From Psychrobacter sp. bablab_jr014 (lineage in GTDB: Bacteria; Pseudomonadota; Gammaproteobacteria; Pseudomonadales; Moraxellaceae): DNA of 33,891 nt. The first letter of the stretch is position 1, and each line of letters starts with the position of its first letter. The stretch is taken from positions 1 to 33,891 of the forward strand of contig NZ_JACDXT010000031.1 of the NCBI RefSeq assembly GCF_016464015.1. The letters are read 5' to 3'. The notes below the pieces were generated by a model. That model saw only the letters and a list, made by a program, of their open reading frames with translations. It did no database searches and was not told the DNA's origin. Of this stretch, positions 10,728 to 19,762 are shown piece after piece. The translations under genes were made by a program, and so were the position numbers.

Positions 10728-11318
10728 TTATCCATTATATGAGCCTGAGGCGCTATCTGTATCGTTATGCGTCATCTGTGTCGACGCTGTCCGCGCTTGC
10801 AATTGAGTAAGCAGCTGTTGCACCATATGACGAGGGTATGTATGCCCTGTCGGCAGTATAATATGGGCAACTTGTTGATAAAGTGGGTCACGGATACGGT
10901 ATAAGTCTTGGAGTACCTGTTTGGGATTGGGCTGTTGTAATAGCGGACGTGACTTGTCTTTGGCGGTGCGTAGCATCTGAATATCGACAGGAGCATTTAG
11001 ATACACAACGATGCCGCGCTCATGTAAGTAACGGCGGTTTTCTTCGGCCATTACAGCACCGCCACCAGTCGCTAAGACAATGCCTGATTGCTGAGTCAGC
11101 TCATCAATCGCTCGTGTCTCACGCGCACGAAACCCTGCTTCGCCTTCTTTAGCAAATATCCAAGGGATATCAGCACCTGTTTGCGTCTCAATATACCAGT
11201 CACTATCAACAAACTCACGTGACAGCTGTTTGGCGAGCAATCGACCTACGGTGGTTTTTCCCGCACCCATCGGACCGACCAAAAATATCGACGGCAATTC
11301 CTCCAACATAACACTCAC
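10728..11318 (-). CDS. aroK: Shikimate kinase
   Basis: A 196-residue P-loop kinase that phosphorylates shikimate at O3. The Walker A motif GPMGAGKT is at 15-22, the substrate-binding DSD at 38-40, the arginine of GFRARE near 66, and the glycine-rich LATGGGAV motif near 82. The lid arginine region is around DKSRPLLQ. The C-terminus extends about 25 residues past the usual enzyme end and is Gln/Thr/Ser-rich. The start is uncertain: the first codon is GTG with no clear ribosome site, and an ATG three codons later (11307-11309, 193 residues) has only a weak GTGAG. It follows the pilQ terminator, so it probably has its own promoter in 11319-11422; I saw only a lone TATGAT there. Confidence 0.95.
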   Translation of the reverse strand: MSVMLEELPSIFLVGPMGAGKTTVGRLLAKQLSREFVDSDWYIETQTGADIPWIFAKEGEAGFRARETRAIDELTQQSGIVLATGGGAVMAEENRRYLHERGIVVYLNAPVDIQMLRTAKDKSRPLLQQPNPKQVLQDLYRIRDPLYQQVAHIILPTGHTYPRHMVQQLLTQLQARTASTQMTHNDTDSASGSYNG

Positions 11319-11422
11319 TCAGATAAATCAACTATCATACAACGTCACTGATATTCTGGCTAGTCAGCGACTTTGTTTATTTTAGCAAATATTGTGGTCA
11401 GCGCTTAGTATTGATACAGGCT

Positions 11423-11459
11423 ATAAAAAAAGGAGCCAGCCTATAAGGCTCGCTCCTTT
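11423..11459 (-). terminator. Intrinsic terminator after pilQ
   Basis: Arms AAAGGAGC and GCTCCTTT enclose an inner GCC-TATAA-GGC stem (11429-11459). Seven T follow on the minus strand. It lies about 45 nt past the pilQ stop and separates the pil operon from aroK. Confidence 0.9.
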
Positions 11460-11503
11460 GATTTGTTCAACAATTATTATTACCGACAACTGTACTGCGA
11501 TAC

Positions 11504-13873
11504 TTACTGCAAATGGCTCACACCATCGTTAATCAATTTTGGCGTCACGAAAATCAATAACTCTTGCTTGTCATTACTGCGTACATCTTTACGGAAGGCA
11601 CGCCCAATATAAGGTAAGTCACCTAAGAACGGGACTTTTTCCACCTCGTTAGAGATTCGGTTTTGGAATACGCCGCCTAAGACTACTGTCTGCCCGTCTT
11701 CTACGATCACATTGGTTGATATAGCATCCTGACTGATAGCAACCGTATTGTTGATAATGGTCGGTGTGCCATTGGTGATGTTCAGTTGTAAACCGATTTT
11801 GCCGTCTGGAGTAATGTTTGGTGTGGCTTCTAAGCTAAGCGCCGCTTCTTTAAAGCTCGTGGTCGTTGCGCCACTGGCCGAAGCCTCTTGATACGGAATC
11901 TGTGTCCCTGAAGATACTTTCGCGGTTTGTTTGTCTGCCGTTAAAATCTTTGGCGTCGAAATCACTTCACCACGGTTGTCCGCCTGTAGGGCTGATAATT
12001 CCAAATCTAGCGTCACTCCTGATAGGTTAAGCAAGCCAAAAGCGATCTGCCCTGCTGGATTAGTCACCCCCAAATCGACGTTTAAATTATCAGGACGGCT
12101 GATGTCATAAGAGGGATAAGATACGGTCTGGCCATTAACGGTCGTGGTTTCGACGTCAAAATCTTTTAAATCCCATAAGGTTTGCTGACTGCCACCAATC
12201 AACACGTTACGGTTGGTTGCCGCACCATCAGACAAAATACCCCAACTGACGCCAATCTCTTTACTAAATGTATCTGAAGCGCTCACGATACGTGCCTCAA
12301 TCATAACCTGACGCACAGGAATATCAATCTTAGCAATCAATTCACGAATATTTTCAATACTGTCTGCTGTATCTTTTACGATTAGGGTATTGGTGCGTTC
12401 ATCAACAGTTACTGTACCGCGATCAGACAGCAGACTGGTGTTACTATCTATCGTACTACTTCCTGTACTACGAGCGCCGCTACCCTCAGAGATAAGATCT
12501 TCAACTGCAGAGGCTATGGCATAGCTTAAGCGAATGTACTCAGTACGCAGCGGCGCAAAAGATTTCACCGCTTGCTGCGCCTCTAGCTCTTGTGCTTCTT
12601 GTGCTGCAAGCTCTGTAGCTGGTGCAACCAAAATCACATTACCATTTGAGCGTTTATCAAGGTTTTTACTCTTTAAAATGATATCAAGCGCTTGATCCCA
12701 TGGAACATTAATCAAACGCAAAGTAATATTACCACTGACTGAGTCACTCGCCACAATATTCATGTCTGTAAACTGCGCTAAGATATCTAAAACGCTGCGA
12801 ATCTCAACGTCTTGGAACTCCATAGATAAGGCTTCGCCAGTGTATACTTTTTCTTCAATAGTCGGCTCGCGCAGCATTTTTGGCTGCATGATACTGATGT
12901 TTAACTGATTGCCTGATTGATAGGCTTGATACTCATAATCACCCGACATATTAATGGTGATGACGCCTGTTTGGCCTTGATTTTTGGTATCAATACTATC
13001 AACCAAACCATTACTGATATTCAAGCGGCGCAATAAGTTGCGGGGCACGGTACTGCCTGTTAGACGCACCACCAGCTTGTTACCTTGACGCTGCACGTCC
13101 ACTGGAATAGCTTCGTTAGTAAGCGCAATACTGACATTACCACCACCATTGCCCCCACTTTCAGCAAAGTTTAATGCTGATAAGCCATCATAGCTATATT
13201 GACGACTGACTTGTGATGCCGCGAGCGCAGGGTCTAATAGTGGGTTGATGCGTACGACCATATCGTTACTATTAGCAGGTACCGTTGGGGTTACCTCGAC
13301 ACTCGTTGCTAGCGCAGTTGACGCACCAGAAGTAGTAGTATTGTTTGGTGTCGTATTATTAATAATTTTGTCGTTTGGAATTACCGCTGCGGCAGTTGGA
13401 ATCGCTGTATTATGGGTTATAACAGCAGGTCTGGCTGTAGAGGTGACGCCAGTTGGATTTGTCATGGTCAGTAGCAGCTCATTACCATCAATGGCTGTCG
13501 TGTATTGGCCTTCTTGATTAAGATTAACAATAAGACGCGTGGTATTGTCATTATTGAGCGTGGTGACATCTTTAACCATACCAATATTATAATCGGTAAA
13601 ACGGCTGACCAAGCCATTCTGCACTTTTTCAAAGTCTAATACCAAACGATTGGGACTGCTTAGCTGATAAGCCTTGGGTAGTACAGGCGTACCACTAAAG
13701 CCCAAACGCATTTGTGTGACGGCAGGGGCGGTTTGCACTACAGAGATGTTATTGATACGCTCTTCAGCATACGCACTGCTACTCATGGCAATCATGCTGA
13801 CGCTAAGCGCAGAGATGGCAAAGCGAGAAACAATTGGCTGACTCATCATGACCTTCTTATGGCGTACTGTCAT
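11504..13873 (-). CDS. pilQ: Type IV pilus secretin
   Basis: A 789-residue outer-membrane secretin through which the type IV pilus passes. It has a signal peptide ending near AYA-E (36), a first AMIN-type domain at about 40-140, a Thr/Asn/Ala-rich linker (about 145-205), and a second AMIN-like domain (about 208-330). A secretin N-terminal (STN) domain follows at 345-400, then an N1-type domain to about 520, and the secretin core to the end, with VPFLGDLPYIGRAF near residue 757. AMIN domains bind peptidoglycan. The ATG has AAGGA about 7-8 bases upstream; ATG codons 9 and 10 are possible alternatives with AGAAGG nearby. It is last in pilMNOPQ, 26 bp after pilP, and a terminator follows. The Gly/Asn-rich segment near 239-246 is probably a flexible loop. 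Confidence 0.97.
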   Translation of the reverse strand: MTVRHKKVMMSQPIVSRFAISALSVSMIAMSSSAYAEERINNISVVQTAPAVTQMRLGFSGTPVLPKAYQLSSPNRLVLDFEKVQNGLVSRFTDYNIGMVKDVTTLNNDNTTRLIVNLNQEGQYTTAIDGNELLLTMTNPTGVTSTARPAVITHNTAIPTAAAVIPNDKIINNTTPNNTTTSGASTALATSVEVTPTVPANSNDMVVRINPLLDPALAASQVSRQYSYDGLSALNFAESGGNGGGNVSIALTNEAIPVDVQRQGNKLVVRLTGSTVPRNLLRRLNISNGLVDSIDTKNQGQTGVITINMSGDYEYQAYQSGNQLNISIMQPKMLREPTIEEKVYTGEALSMEFQDVEIRSVLDILAQFTDMNIVASDSVSGNITLRLINVPWDQALDIILKSKNLDKRSNGNVILVAPATELAAQEAQELEAQQAVKSFAPLRTEYIRLSYAIASAVEDLISEGSGARSTGSSTIDSNTSLLSDRGTVTVDERTNTLIVKDTADSIENIRELIAKIDIPVRQVMIEARIVSASDTFSKEIGVSWGILSDGAATNRNVLIGGSQQTLWDLKDFDVETTTVNGQTVSYPSYDISRPDNLNVDLGVTNPAGQIAFGLLNLSGVTLDLELSALQADNRGEVISTPKILTADKQTAKVSSGTQIPYQEASASGATTTSFKEAALSLEATPNITPDGKIGLQLNITNGTPTIINNTVAISQDAISTNVIVEDGQTVVLGGVFQNRISNEVEKVPFLGDLPYIGRAFRKDVRSNDKQELLIFVTPKLINDGVSHLQ

Positions 13874-13899
13874 TGTTCATTCCTTAAAAAAGATACCAC

Positions 13900-14430
13900 T
13901 TAGCTGATAGGCGAGACTAAAGATTGGGGGCGTTCTACAAAGCCTGCTCGGCTATCTGGCACAATTTCAATCAAATTAATTTGGGTCGGTGTGATTTCAA
14001 CAATACGACCATCGTTAAGTCCGATATAATCGCCGACTTTGACATTGGCAACCGAACCATCAGGACGCTGTACTAATGCATACTGTTGCCCTTCAGGAGA
14101 AACCACCACCCCACGGAAAGTCAACTGTGAAAGCTCGTATTGTTCCAAAGGTTGCTTAGGCCGAGTGACATCAGGGCGGACACTATTTTCCGTATTTGAA
14201 GGCAGTTGCAAATTGACAAGGCTTGGTGGTAAAAATGGGCTGCGAAACGTACTGGCACTATACACAAAATCTTCGACCAATTCTGCTTGTGGCGGCGGTT
14301 CAATCGGCTGCGATGGCGAATTACGAATATCTGTCATGTCCTGCTCTGCCATACCAATACGATCGCTACAGCCTGCCAAAGACAAAGTAGCAATCGCTAA
14401 CGCTAACCCTAACGGTAATTGCTTTAACAT
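13900..14430 (-). CDS. pilP: Type IV pilus assembly lipoprotein
   Basis: A 176-residue inner-membrane lipoprotein that links the PilN-PilO complex to the secretin PilQ. The lipobox LSLAGC places the lipidated cysteine at residue 21. A disordered Pro/Glu-rich part leads to the C-terminal homology-region C beta domain (from about residue 100: LSQLTFRGVV, GQQYALVQRPDGSVANVKVGD within it). The ATG overlaps the pilO stop by one base (TGATG), and AGGAGG is 6 bases upstream, so translation is probably coupled to pilO. Length is normal for the family. Confidence 0.96.
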   Translation of the reverse strand: MLKQLPLGLALAIATLSLAGCSDRIGMAEQDMTDIRNSPSQPIEPPPQAELVEDFVYSASTFRSPFLPPSLVNLQLPSNTENSVRPDVTRPKQPLEQYELSQLTFRGVVVSPEGQQYALVQRPDGSVANVKVGDYIGLNDGRIVEITPTQINLIEIVPDSRAGFVERPQSLVSPIS

Positions 14431-15155
14431 CAGTTGCCTCCTGCTGCTGCATCAGTTGCGGGTGCGCCTTCGGCATTTTCATCATCGTCTGTGATCTCTT
14501 TTGAGCGGTAGGTCTTAGTTTGTAACACCAATGTCAGCTCAGGAATGGTATCTAAAGTAGGCTGAGGATTTGCCACTTCAAAATCATGCATAGTAATAAT
14601 ACGCGGTAATGCCGCAAGACCACTTACAAAGTTACCAAACTGATGATAATCACCAATAGCAGCAATACGTATGGGCTGCTCAATAAAGAACTCTTGCTCA
14701 ACTTCAGGTTCGACAGAGATGTCTTGAAAACGAATGTTACTGCCTACACCTGTCATATTAATACCTTCTACCAAATCAGAAACACGTGTATCTTTTGGCA
14801 GTTGATCAAGCAGGGTATTAAAATCTGTTTCCATCTGCTGCACTTGGGCTTTGTAGGCTTCTAAGTGACGAGCGCGTGATTCTTTTTCACGATAGGTATC
14901 TAACAGAGTTTGTTGCTGCGCTTCAGCTGCAGTAATCTCATCGAGCTTGCCACTGATTAAGAGCGCCCACGAAAGTGCAGCAATAAATAAAACAATAAAT
15001 ATTAGAACCGTTGTCTTGACAGGTGTCGGCCAACTGCCATAGTTTTCACTGTCCAAGGATTCAAAGCTGCGACGAAACTCATTAAAATCAAAAGACTTTT
15101 TTGGCGTGGCGTTTTTTTTCTTTTTTAACAGTATTTGTTTGCGGGGCAGCTTCAT
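14430..15155 (-). CDS. pilO: Type IV pilus alignment protein PilO
   Basis: A 241-residue inner-membrane protein that pairs with PilN in the pilus alignment subcomplex. A basic N-terminus with a Lys run (10-14) and acidic region precedes one membrane segment at about 48-68, a coiled coil at about 72-115, and a ferredoxin-like periplasmic domain. A C-terminal tail is rich in Asp, Glu and Ala. The ATG overlaps the pilN stop (ATGA) and has AGGAGG 6 bases upstream. The Lys run is encoded by an A6-G-A8 tract (15112-15126 on the plus strand as T8, C, T6), a possible slippage or indel hotspot. PilO sequences are poorly conserved, so position in the operon carries much of the assignment. Confidence 0.95.
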   Translation of the reverse strand: MKLPRKQILLKKKKNATPKKSFDFNEFRRSFESLDSENYGSWPTPVKTTVLIFIVLFIAALSWALLISGKLDEITAAEAQQQTLLDTYREKESRARHLEAYKAQVQQMETDFNTLLDQLPKDTRVSDLVEGINMTGVGSNIRFQDISVEPEVEQEFFIEQPIRIAAIGDYHQFGNFVSGLAALPRIITMHDFEVANPQPTLDTIPELTLVLQTKTYRSKEITDDDENAEGAPATDAAAGGN

Positions 15156-15814
15156 GACGCACCTCCTGCTACTGTCGCATCAGCTTCGCCTTCTTCGGGC
15201 AGTTTGCTTGCTGAGACAACTTTCGTAGTTACGACAAACTGGACATAGCTGTCTTCAGGGTACATTGGCCTAGGCGGTGTACCCTCTGCAGTTGGTTGTG
15301 GTATGGTTGGTGCGGCTTGATAAGCACTGATGTCTTGTTGAATGTTGTTCACCGCAGAGCTTTCCATCCATTCACTACCATCAAGGTTACGGATCAGACT
15401 AGAGACCACATTAGGATTGTCCGCGCGCCCTGTTAACGTAATCAAATCGCCTTCGCGTTTTAAATTGGTCAAATACATGGCTGGTGGAATCGCTTTGGCA
15501 ATATCATCCCATAAATGCACAGGTACAGGACGACGCCCTTGCAAATCTTGAATCACTTGCATGCGTGTATTAATATCATCACGACGCTGTTCTAGTGAAT
15601 CAATTTCTTTTAGTGCCACATCGAGTCGCGAGACTTCTTGCTCAATCAGGGCACTTGCATCGTTCTGCTCTTGCAATTCATTGTTAAAAAAACTCCACGC
15701 ACCAAACGCTGCCAGTAAGGCAGACAACGTCACTGCAGCAACGAGCGTAACGAACTCTTTGTTACGTCGTTCGCGCTCTGCTTGACGCCATGGTAATAAA
15801 TTAATATGCGCCAT
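15152..15814 (-). CDS. pilN: Type IV pilus alignment protein PilN
   Basis: A 220-residue bitopic inner-membrane protein. The conserved cytoplasmic N-terminal motif INLLPWR (residues 4-10) binds the groove of PilM; a membrane segment follows at about 21-43, then a coiled coil (45-95) and a periplasmic ferredoxin-like domain (about 105-170). A Pro-rich tail is followed by an Ala/Glu-rich end. The ATG overlaps the pilM stop by one base (TGATG), with AAGGAG 9 bases upstream; the 3' end overlaps pilO by 4 bases. Confidence 0.96.
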   Translation of the reverse strand: MAHINLLPWRQAERERRNKEFVTLVAAVTLSALLAAFGAWSFFNNELQEQNDASALIEQEVSRLDVALKEIDSLEQRRDDINTRMQVIQDLQGRRPVPVHLWDDIAKAIPPAMYLTNLKREGDLITLTGRADNPNVVSSLIRNLDGSEWMESSAVNNIQQDISAYQAAPTIPQPTAEGTPPRPMYPEDSYVQFVVTTKVVSASKLPEEGEADATVAGGAS

Positions 15815-16869
15815 CAGTCAAAGCTCCTTAATGCCAGACCACAAGCTGCCATCAATCCTGGCGCATCGGTCATCAGCTGCTCATTGTCCACATACGCATC
15901 CACACTCATATTGACAAAAGGATTGGCAATGGTCACTGGTACACCCAATTTTTGTTGCACCATGCCAGGCAACCCTGGAATGGCACTCGTTCCTCCAGCC
16001 AGCACCAGATGGTCGATACTGCTAAAGGGACTAGAAGAGAAGTAAAATTGTAAGGAGCGCGTGATCTGCTGGATCGCATTTTCCATAAAGGGCGTCAGAA
16101 TTTCATAATAATAGTCATCTGGTAAGCTACGTTCACGCTTACTGATGGTGGCTTCTTCAAACGATAAGCCATAACGATTTTGAATCGCCTCAGTCAATAG
16201 ACTGCCACCAAACAATTGCTCACGACTATATACAAATTCGCCATCTTTGACAATATACAATGTGGTTTGGTTGTGCCCAATGTCTACCAATGCTGTAAGT
16301 TGCGGTGAGCCAGGTAGGCTATCAACCATTACCTCAAAAGCGCGCTCAATGGCATGTGACTCGATATCGACAATTTTCGCAATCAGGCCGCCGAATGCAA
16401 GTGCGTCTGCTCGTTGATCCACATTTTCTGAACGTGATGCAGCAAGCAATACTTGCACCATATTTTCATCCACAATCGAAGGACCTACGACCTCAAAATC
16501 AAGATTAACTTCTTCTAAGGGGTAAGGAATATATTGATCAGCGTCAAGACGAATCTGCGCCTCACGTTCAATATCCGTAAGCGCTTTTTCCATATCGATG
16601 AGCTTAGTAATGACCGCTGAGCCTGCAACTGCAGTGGCCGCATCACTACCCATGACCTGACAACGCCTGACTGCGCGCGAAATGGCTTCGCCTACCAACT
16701 CGGCATCGACTATGAGCTTATCAACTACTGCACCAGGCAACAGTCGTTCTATAGCGTAGGATTTAAGATGAAATATACCTTGCTGACGCTGTATATTCAC
16801 GATTTTGACAGAGGTTGCACAGATGTCTACCCCAACCAAGTGCCGACCTTTAGAAGAAAATAGCCTCAC
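15814..16869 (-). CDS. pilM: Type IV pilus assembly ATPase-like protein PilM
   Basis: A 351-residue actin-like cytoplasmic protein that binds ATP and the N-terminus of PilN. Actin/FtsA-like phosphate motifs are visible: VGVDICATSVKIV near 12-24, LVDIGHNQTTLYIV near 193-206, and LAGGTSAIPGL near 295-305. The start is GTG, with AAGG 9 bases upstream; no better start codon lies nearby. It is the first gene of pilMNOPQ and is divergent from ponA, with 194 bp between them. A good promoter is visible at 16927-16955. Length is normal. Confidence 0.96.
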   Translation of the reverse strand: MRLFSSKGRHLVGVDICATSVKIVNIQRQQGIFHLKSYAIERLLPGAVVDKLIVDAELVGEAISRAVRRCQVMGSDAATAVAGSAVITKLIDMEKALTDIEREAQIRLDADQYIPYPLEEVNLDFEVVGPSIVDENMVQVLLAASRSENVDQRADALAFGGLIAKIVDIESHAIERAFEVMVDSLPGSPQLTALVDIGHNQTTLYIVKDGEFVYSREQLFGGSLLTEAIQNRYGLSFEEATISKRERSLPDDYYYEILTPFMENAIQQITRSLQFYFSSSPFSSIDHLVLAGGTSAIPGLPGMVQQKLGVPVTIANPFVNMSVDAYVDNEQLMTDAPGLMAACGLALRSFD

Positions 16870-16926
16870 AAATATATACCTTAATTGTGGCGCATACGCT
16901 TTGATGGGAATATGTAATAATTGAAT

Positions 16927-16955
16927 ACAATACGTTACTTAAAAGACACTTTCAA
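16927..16955 (-). promoter_or_regulatory. Candidate sigma-70 promoter for pilMNOPQ
   Basis: On the minus strand TTGAAA (16950-16955) and TATTGT (16927-16932) are 17 bases apart, giving a leader of about 50 nt before the GTG of pilM at 16869. No sigma-54 GG-N10-GC element was noticed here. Confidence 0.55.
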
Positions 16956-16995
16956 GTATTTAAAACGACTATAGTAGAGAAATTACACTTTTCAT

Positions 16996-17025
16996 GTGAC
17001 CTATTGATTTGCTTCGAGGTATAAT
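16996..17025 (+). promoter_or_regulatory. Candidate sigma-70 promoter for ponA
   Basis: A perfect TATAAT (17020-17025) is preceded after 18 bases by GTGACC (16996-17001; four of six positions match TTGACA). It lies 38 bases before the ponA start. The -35 is weak. Confidence 0.5.
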
Positions 17026-17063
17026 GTGGCCTTTGTCACATTTGCTAACCGATAAGTCTCATT

Positions 17064-19664
17064 ATGGCCGAAACAAAAGTACCCGTTCATTTTATTCATT
17101 ACTTTGTGAGACTTGTGGTTGCCTGTCTTGCGTTAGTGATTGTACTTGCGCTTGTTGTGCCCATAGGGTTTTATAGTATGGCGATGTACTTGGCGCCTAC
17201 TTTGCCAAGTATGCAAGAGATTCAGACCGCCAGCTTGGAGATGCCCTTACAAATATACAGTAAGGATGACAAGCTGATTGGACAGTACGGCAATCGCATG
17301 TCTTTGCCTGTGACTTATGACGAGATTCCAACAGATTTAACGCATGCTTTTTTGGCTGCAGAAGACGCTTCTTTTTTTCAACACAGCGGCATCAGTATTA
17401 AAGGGTTGGGTCGTGCGGTCACTGAAGTGGTTACTGACGATGAAGGGCAAACGGGTGGCTCCACCATTACCATGCAGGTCGCCAAAAATTACTTTTTAAG
17501 CCCAGAGCGTACTTTAAATCGCAAACTGACCGAACTGTTTGTAGCACGCAAAATGGAAGATGAACTGACCAAAGATGAAATCTTGACCCTGTATGTCAAT
17601 AAGATTTATCTCGGTGAAGGGGCATATGGTATCCGCGCCGCTGCCAAAAAGTATTACAGCAAATCGCTTGATAAGCTCACCATCGCTGAAATGGCGATGC
17701 TGGCAGGTCTGCCAAAAGCGCCTTCTAAATACAATCCTGTTGCCAATCCTGAGCGTGCAATGACACGTCGCAACTGGATTATCGGCCGCATGCATGAGCT
17801 GGGTTACATTACAGATGCACAGTATAAAGAAGCCATCAACGCCCCTATCGGTTTGAATCTGTATCAAGAAAAGCTGGATGTCAATATGCCATATCTGGCA
17901 GAGATGACGCGCTATGCTTTGGTAAACCGTTATGGTGAAAAGGTGTTGAATGCAGGTTGGCGCGTGCGTTTAACTGTAGATAGTAAGCAACAAACTGCCG
18001 CAGAATCAGCAGTATTAAAAGGTCTGATTGCCTATGACCATCGTCACGGCTGGCGCGGCGCAGAAGCAAATGACAAACCTTTAAGCGATTTTCGCATTTA
18101 TGGCGGTATGTATCCTGCCCGCGTGGATAAGGTTAATAGCCGCAGTTTTGAAGCCACCTTGGCTTCTGGTAGAAAAGTGACTGTGCCATGGTCTGGTATC
18201 AGCTGGGCACGCAAACACATATCAGCTGACCGCGTAGGCTATTATCCTAGCAATGCTTCTCAAGTGGTCAGTGAAAAAGATATCGTTCGTTTGGTCACAA
18301 CCAAAAATGGCAACTGGCAATTGGCGCAGCTGCCCCAAGTACAGGGCAGCTTGGTCTCTTTAAACCCAGATACTGGCGCATTGAATGCTTTGATTGGTGG
18401 TTTTGATTATAACCGCAGTAAGTTTAACCGCGCTTTGCAAGGGTGGCGTCAGCCTGGCTCAACCATCAAACCACTTATTTATACCACCGCTTTAGAAAAA
18501 GGTTATCGCCCTGATAGTATTGTCTCTGACAGTCCCATTCAAGTAGGCGATTGGCAACCTAAAAACTCTGATGGTCGTTTCTTGGGCAATATTACCTTGC
18601 GCCGTGGTCTGTACCTATCACGCAACCTTGTGTCTATTCGTTTGTTACAAGCAGTAGGTATTTCAGATGCGCGCGACTTACTTGACCAATTTGGTTTGGA
18701 TAAGGAAAAGCTGCCTACCACTCTATCACTCGCGCTGGGTACGGGTCAGGCAACCCCGCTACAAATGGCAACGGCGTATGCGACCTTTGCCAATGGTGGA
18801 CATCGCGTTCAACCCTACTTTATTGACCATATTTACAACTACCAAAACGAGCTATTATTTCAAGCCAACCCGCAGCAAGCCTGCGCCAAATGCTTTAATG
18901 AACAAATTGATGCAGACAAGCAAGCAGAGCAAAAAAGATTGGCTGCTGAAGCAGAAAACGCTGAAAATAAAGCTACAGAAGAAACGTCAGAGACCGAAGA
19001 AACAGCCGCTGAACGCGAACGCCTACAAACATATGACGCTAGCCCAGTGGCTGACCGTCTGAACGCACCAAAACCAACGCCTCTCTACGCTGAGCAAGCA
19101 CCGCGTATCTTAAAGCCGCAAGTCGCTTATGATATGGCGAGTATTTTACGTGATGTGGTACGCCATGGTACCGCAGTACGTGCCCGTGCGCTCGGTCGTG
19201 ATGACATTGGTGGTAAAACGGGGACAACCAACGAAGCCAAAGATGCATGGTTTGCAGGCTTTCACCCGACCAATGCTACTGTAGTATGGATGGGTTTTGA
19301 CCAGCCGACCACCATGGGTCGCCACGAGTATGGCGGCGTTGCTGCCCTGCCTGTATGGATTGATTTTATGCGGACAGCATTAAAAGATACGCCAGCGCAG
19401 TGGGTCTCTTTAAATAACCGTGCCAAGTCAGAGCAACAAGAGGCACAGGTGATTGAGCTGACCAATAAAACCACAAGCAATGCACGTGCCGCCAATGTTC
19501 CTGCACAAAATAAAAAGCCTGTCACGCCAGTCACTCAACGTCGTCCGCTACCTGAGCCTGTTACAAGTAACACGCTTGAGGAAGCGACCAATACCAGCAG
19601 TATTGGTAGTACGCAACCTCTAGTGACCACAACAGCACAAGAAATCCCACCAATGCCCGAATGA
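17064..19664 (+). CDS. ponA: Penicillin-binding protein 1A (bifunctional)
   Basis: An 866-residue class A penicillin-binding protein (also called mrcA) that polymerises and cross-links peptidoglycan in the periplasm. One membrane segment lies at about 15-38. The glycosyltransferase 51 domain has its catalytic Glu at 100 (EDASFF) and the GGSTITMQ motif at 131-138. An OB-like insert follows at about 310-410. The transpeptidase motifs are S466-T-I-K469, S519-R-N521 and K718-T-G720. Between the last two is a variable segment with a CAKC pair (near 610) and a Glu-rich stretch (about 615-660). The tail after about 770 is Thr/Pro/Gln-rich and probably disordered. The ATG has only a weak ribosome site. 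It is divergent from pilM, as in Pseudomonas, and a strong terminator follows. Confidence 0.97.
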   Translation: MAETKVPVHFIHYFVRLVVACLALVIVLALVVPIGFYSMAMYLAPTLPSMQEIQTASLEMPLQIYSKDDKLIGQYGNRMSLPVTYDEIPTDLTHAFLAAEDASFFQHSGISIKGLGRAVTEVVTDDEGQTGGSTITMQVAKNYFLSPERTLNRKLTELFVARKMEDELTKDEILTLYVNKIYLGEGAYGIRAAAKKYYSKSLDKLTIAEMAMLAGLPKAPSKYNPVANPERAMTRRNWIIGRMHELGYITDAQYKEAINAPIGLNLYQEKLDVNMPYLAEMTRYALVNRYGEKVLNAGWRVRLTVDSKQQTAAESAVLKGLIAYDHRHGWRGAEANDKPLSDFRIYGGMYPARVDKVNSRSFEATLASGRKVTVPWSGISWARKHISADRVGYYPSNASQVVSEKDIVRLVTTKNGNWQLAQLPQVQGSLVSLNPDTGALNALIGGFDYNRSKFNRALQGWRQPGSTIKPLIYTTALEKGYRPDSIVSDSPIQVGDWQPKNSDGRFLGNITLRRGLYLSRNLVSIRLLQAVGISDARDLLDQFGLDKEKLPTTLSLALGTGQATPLQMATAYATFANGGHRVQPYFIDHIYNYQNELLFQANPQQACAKCFNEQIDADKQAEQKRLAAEAENAENKATEETSETEETAAERERLQTYDASPVADRLNAPKPTPLYAEQAPRILKPQVAYDMASILRDVVRHGTAVRARALGRDDIGGKTGTTNEAKDAWFAGFHPTNATVVWMGFDQPTTMGRHEYGGVAALPVWIDFMRTALKDTPAQWVSLNNRAKSEQQEAQVIELTNKTTSNARAANVPAQNKKPVTPVTQRRPLPEPVTSNTLEEATNTSSIGSTQPLVTTTAQEIPPMPE

Positions 19665-19678
19665 TATACCCCTAAGAT

Positions 19679-19710
19679 AAAAAAGCTTACATCAAACGTA
19701 AGCTTTTTTT
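19679..19710. terminator. Bidirectional intrinsic terminator between ponA and the convergent gene
   Basis: Stem AAAAAGCTTAC / GTAAGCTTTTT with a 7-base loop, flanked by A-run and T-run, so it can act on both strands. It ends ponA on the plus strand and the gene at 19759-20274 on the minus strand. Confidence 0.92.
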
Positions 19711-19716
19711 ATGTCT

Positions 19717-19762
19717 ATTAGGGCGTGTTTTCAATGCAAACGCTTATAGCTAAATGGGCTAA
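19717..19762 (+). repeat. Dispersed 46-bp repeat, copy 2
   Basis: The end blocks ATTAGGGCGTGT and CTAAATGGGCTAA with 21 bases between match copy 1 (98-143) in opposite orientation. The last four bases overlap the 3' end of the gene at 19759-20274, whose TAG stop is formed inside the repeat. Bases beyond 19762 do not continue the similarity. Confidence 0.7.

Noticed and set aside
14039..14494. A 151-codon plus-strand open frame
   Set aside because: Antisense to pilP and the end of pilO, whose identities are secure; an expected shadow.
16870..17063. Sigma-54 promoter in the pilM-ponA region
   Set aside because: No GG-N10-GC pair at the proper spacing was seen on either strand; sigma-70-like elements explain both genes.
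18667..19062. A 131-codon plus-strand frame within ponA
   Set aside because: It is in another frame of ponA across its Glu/Lys-rich segment; Lys/Gln-rich composition reflects the shifted codons.
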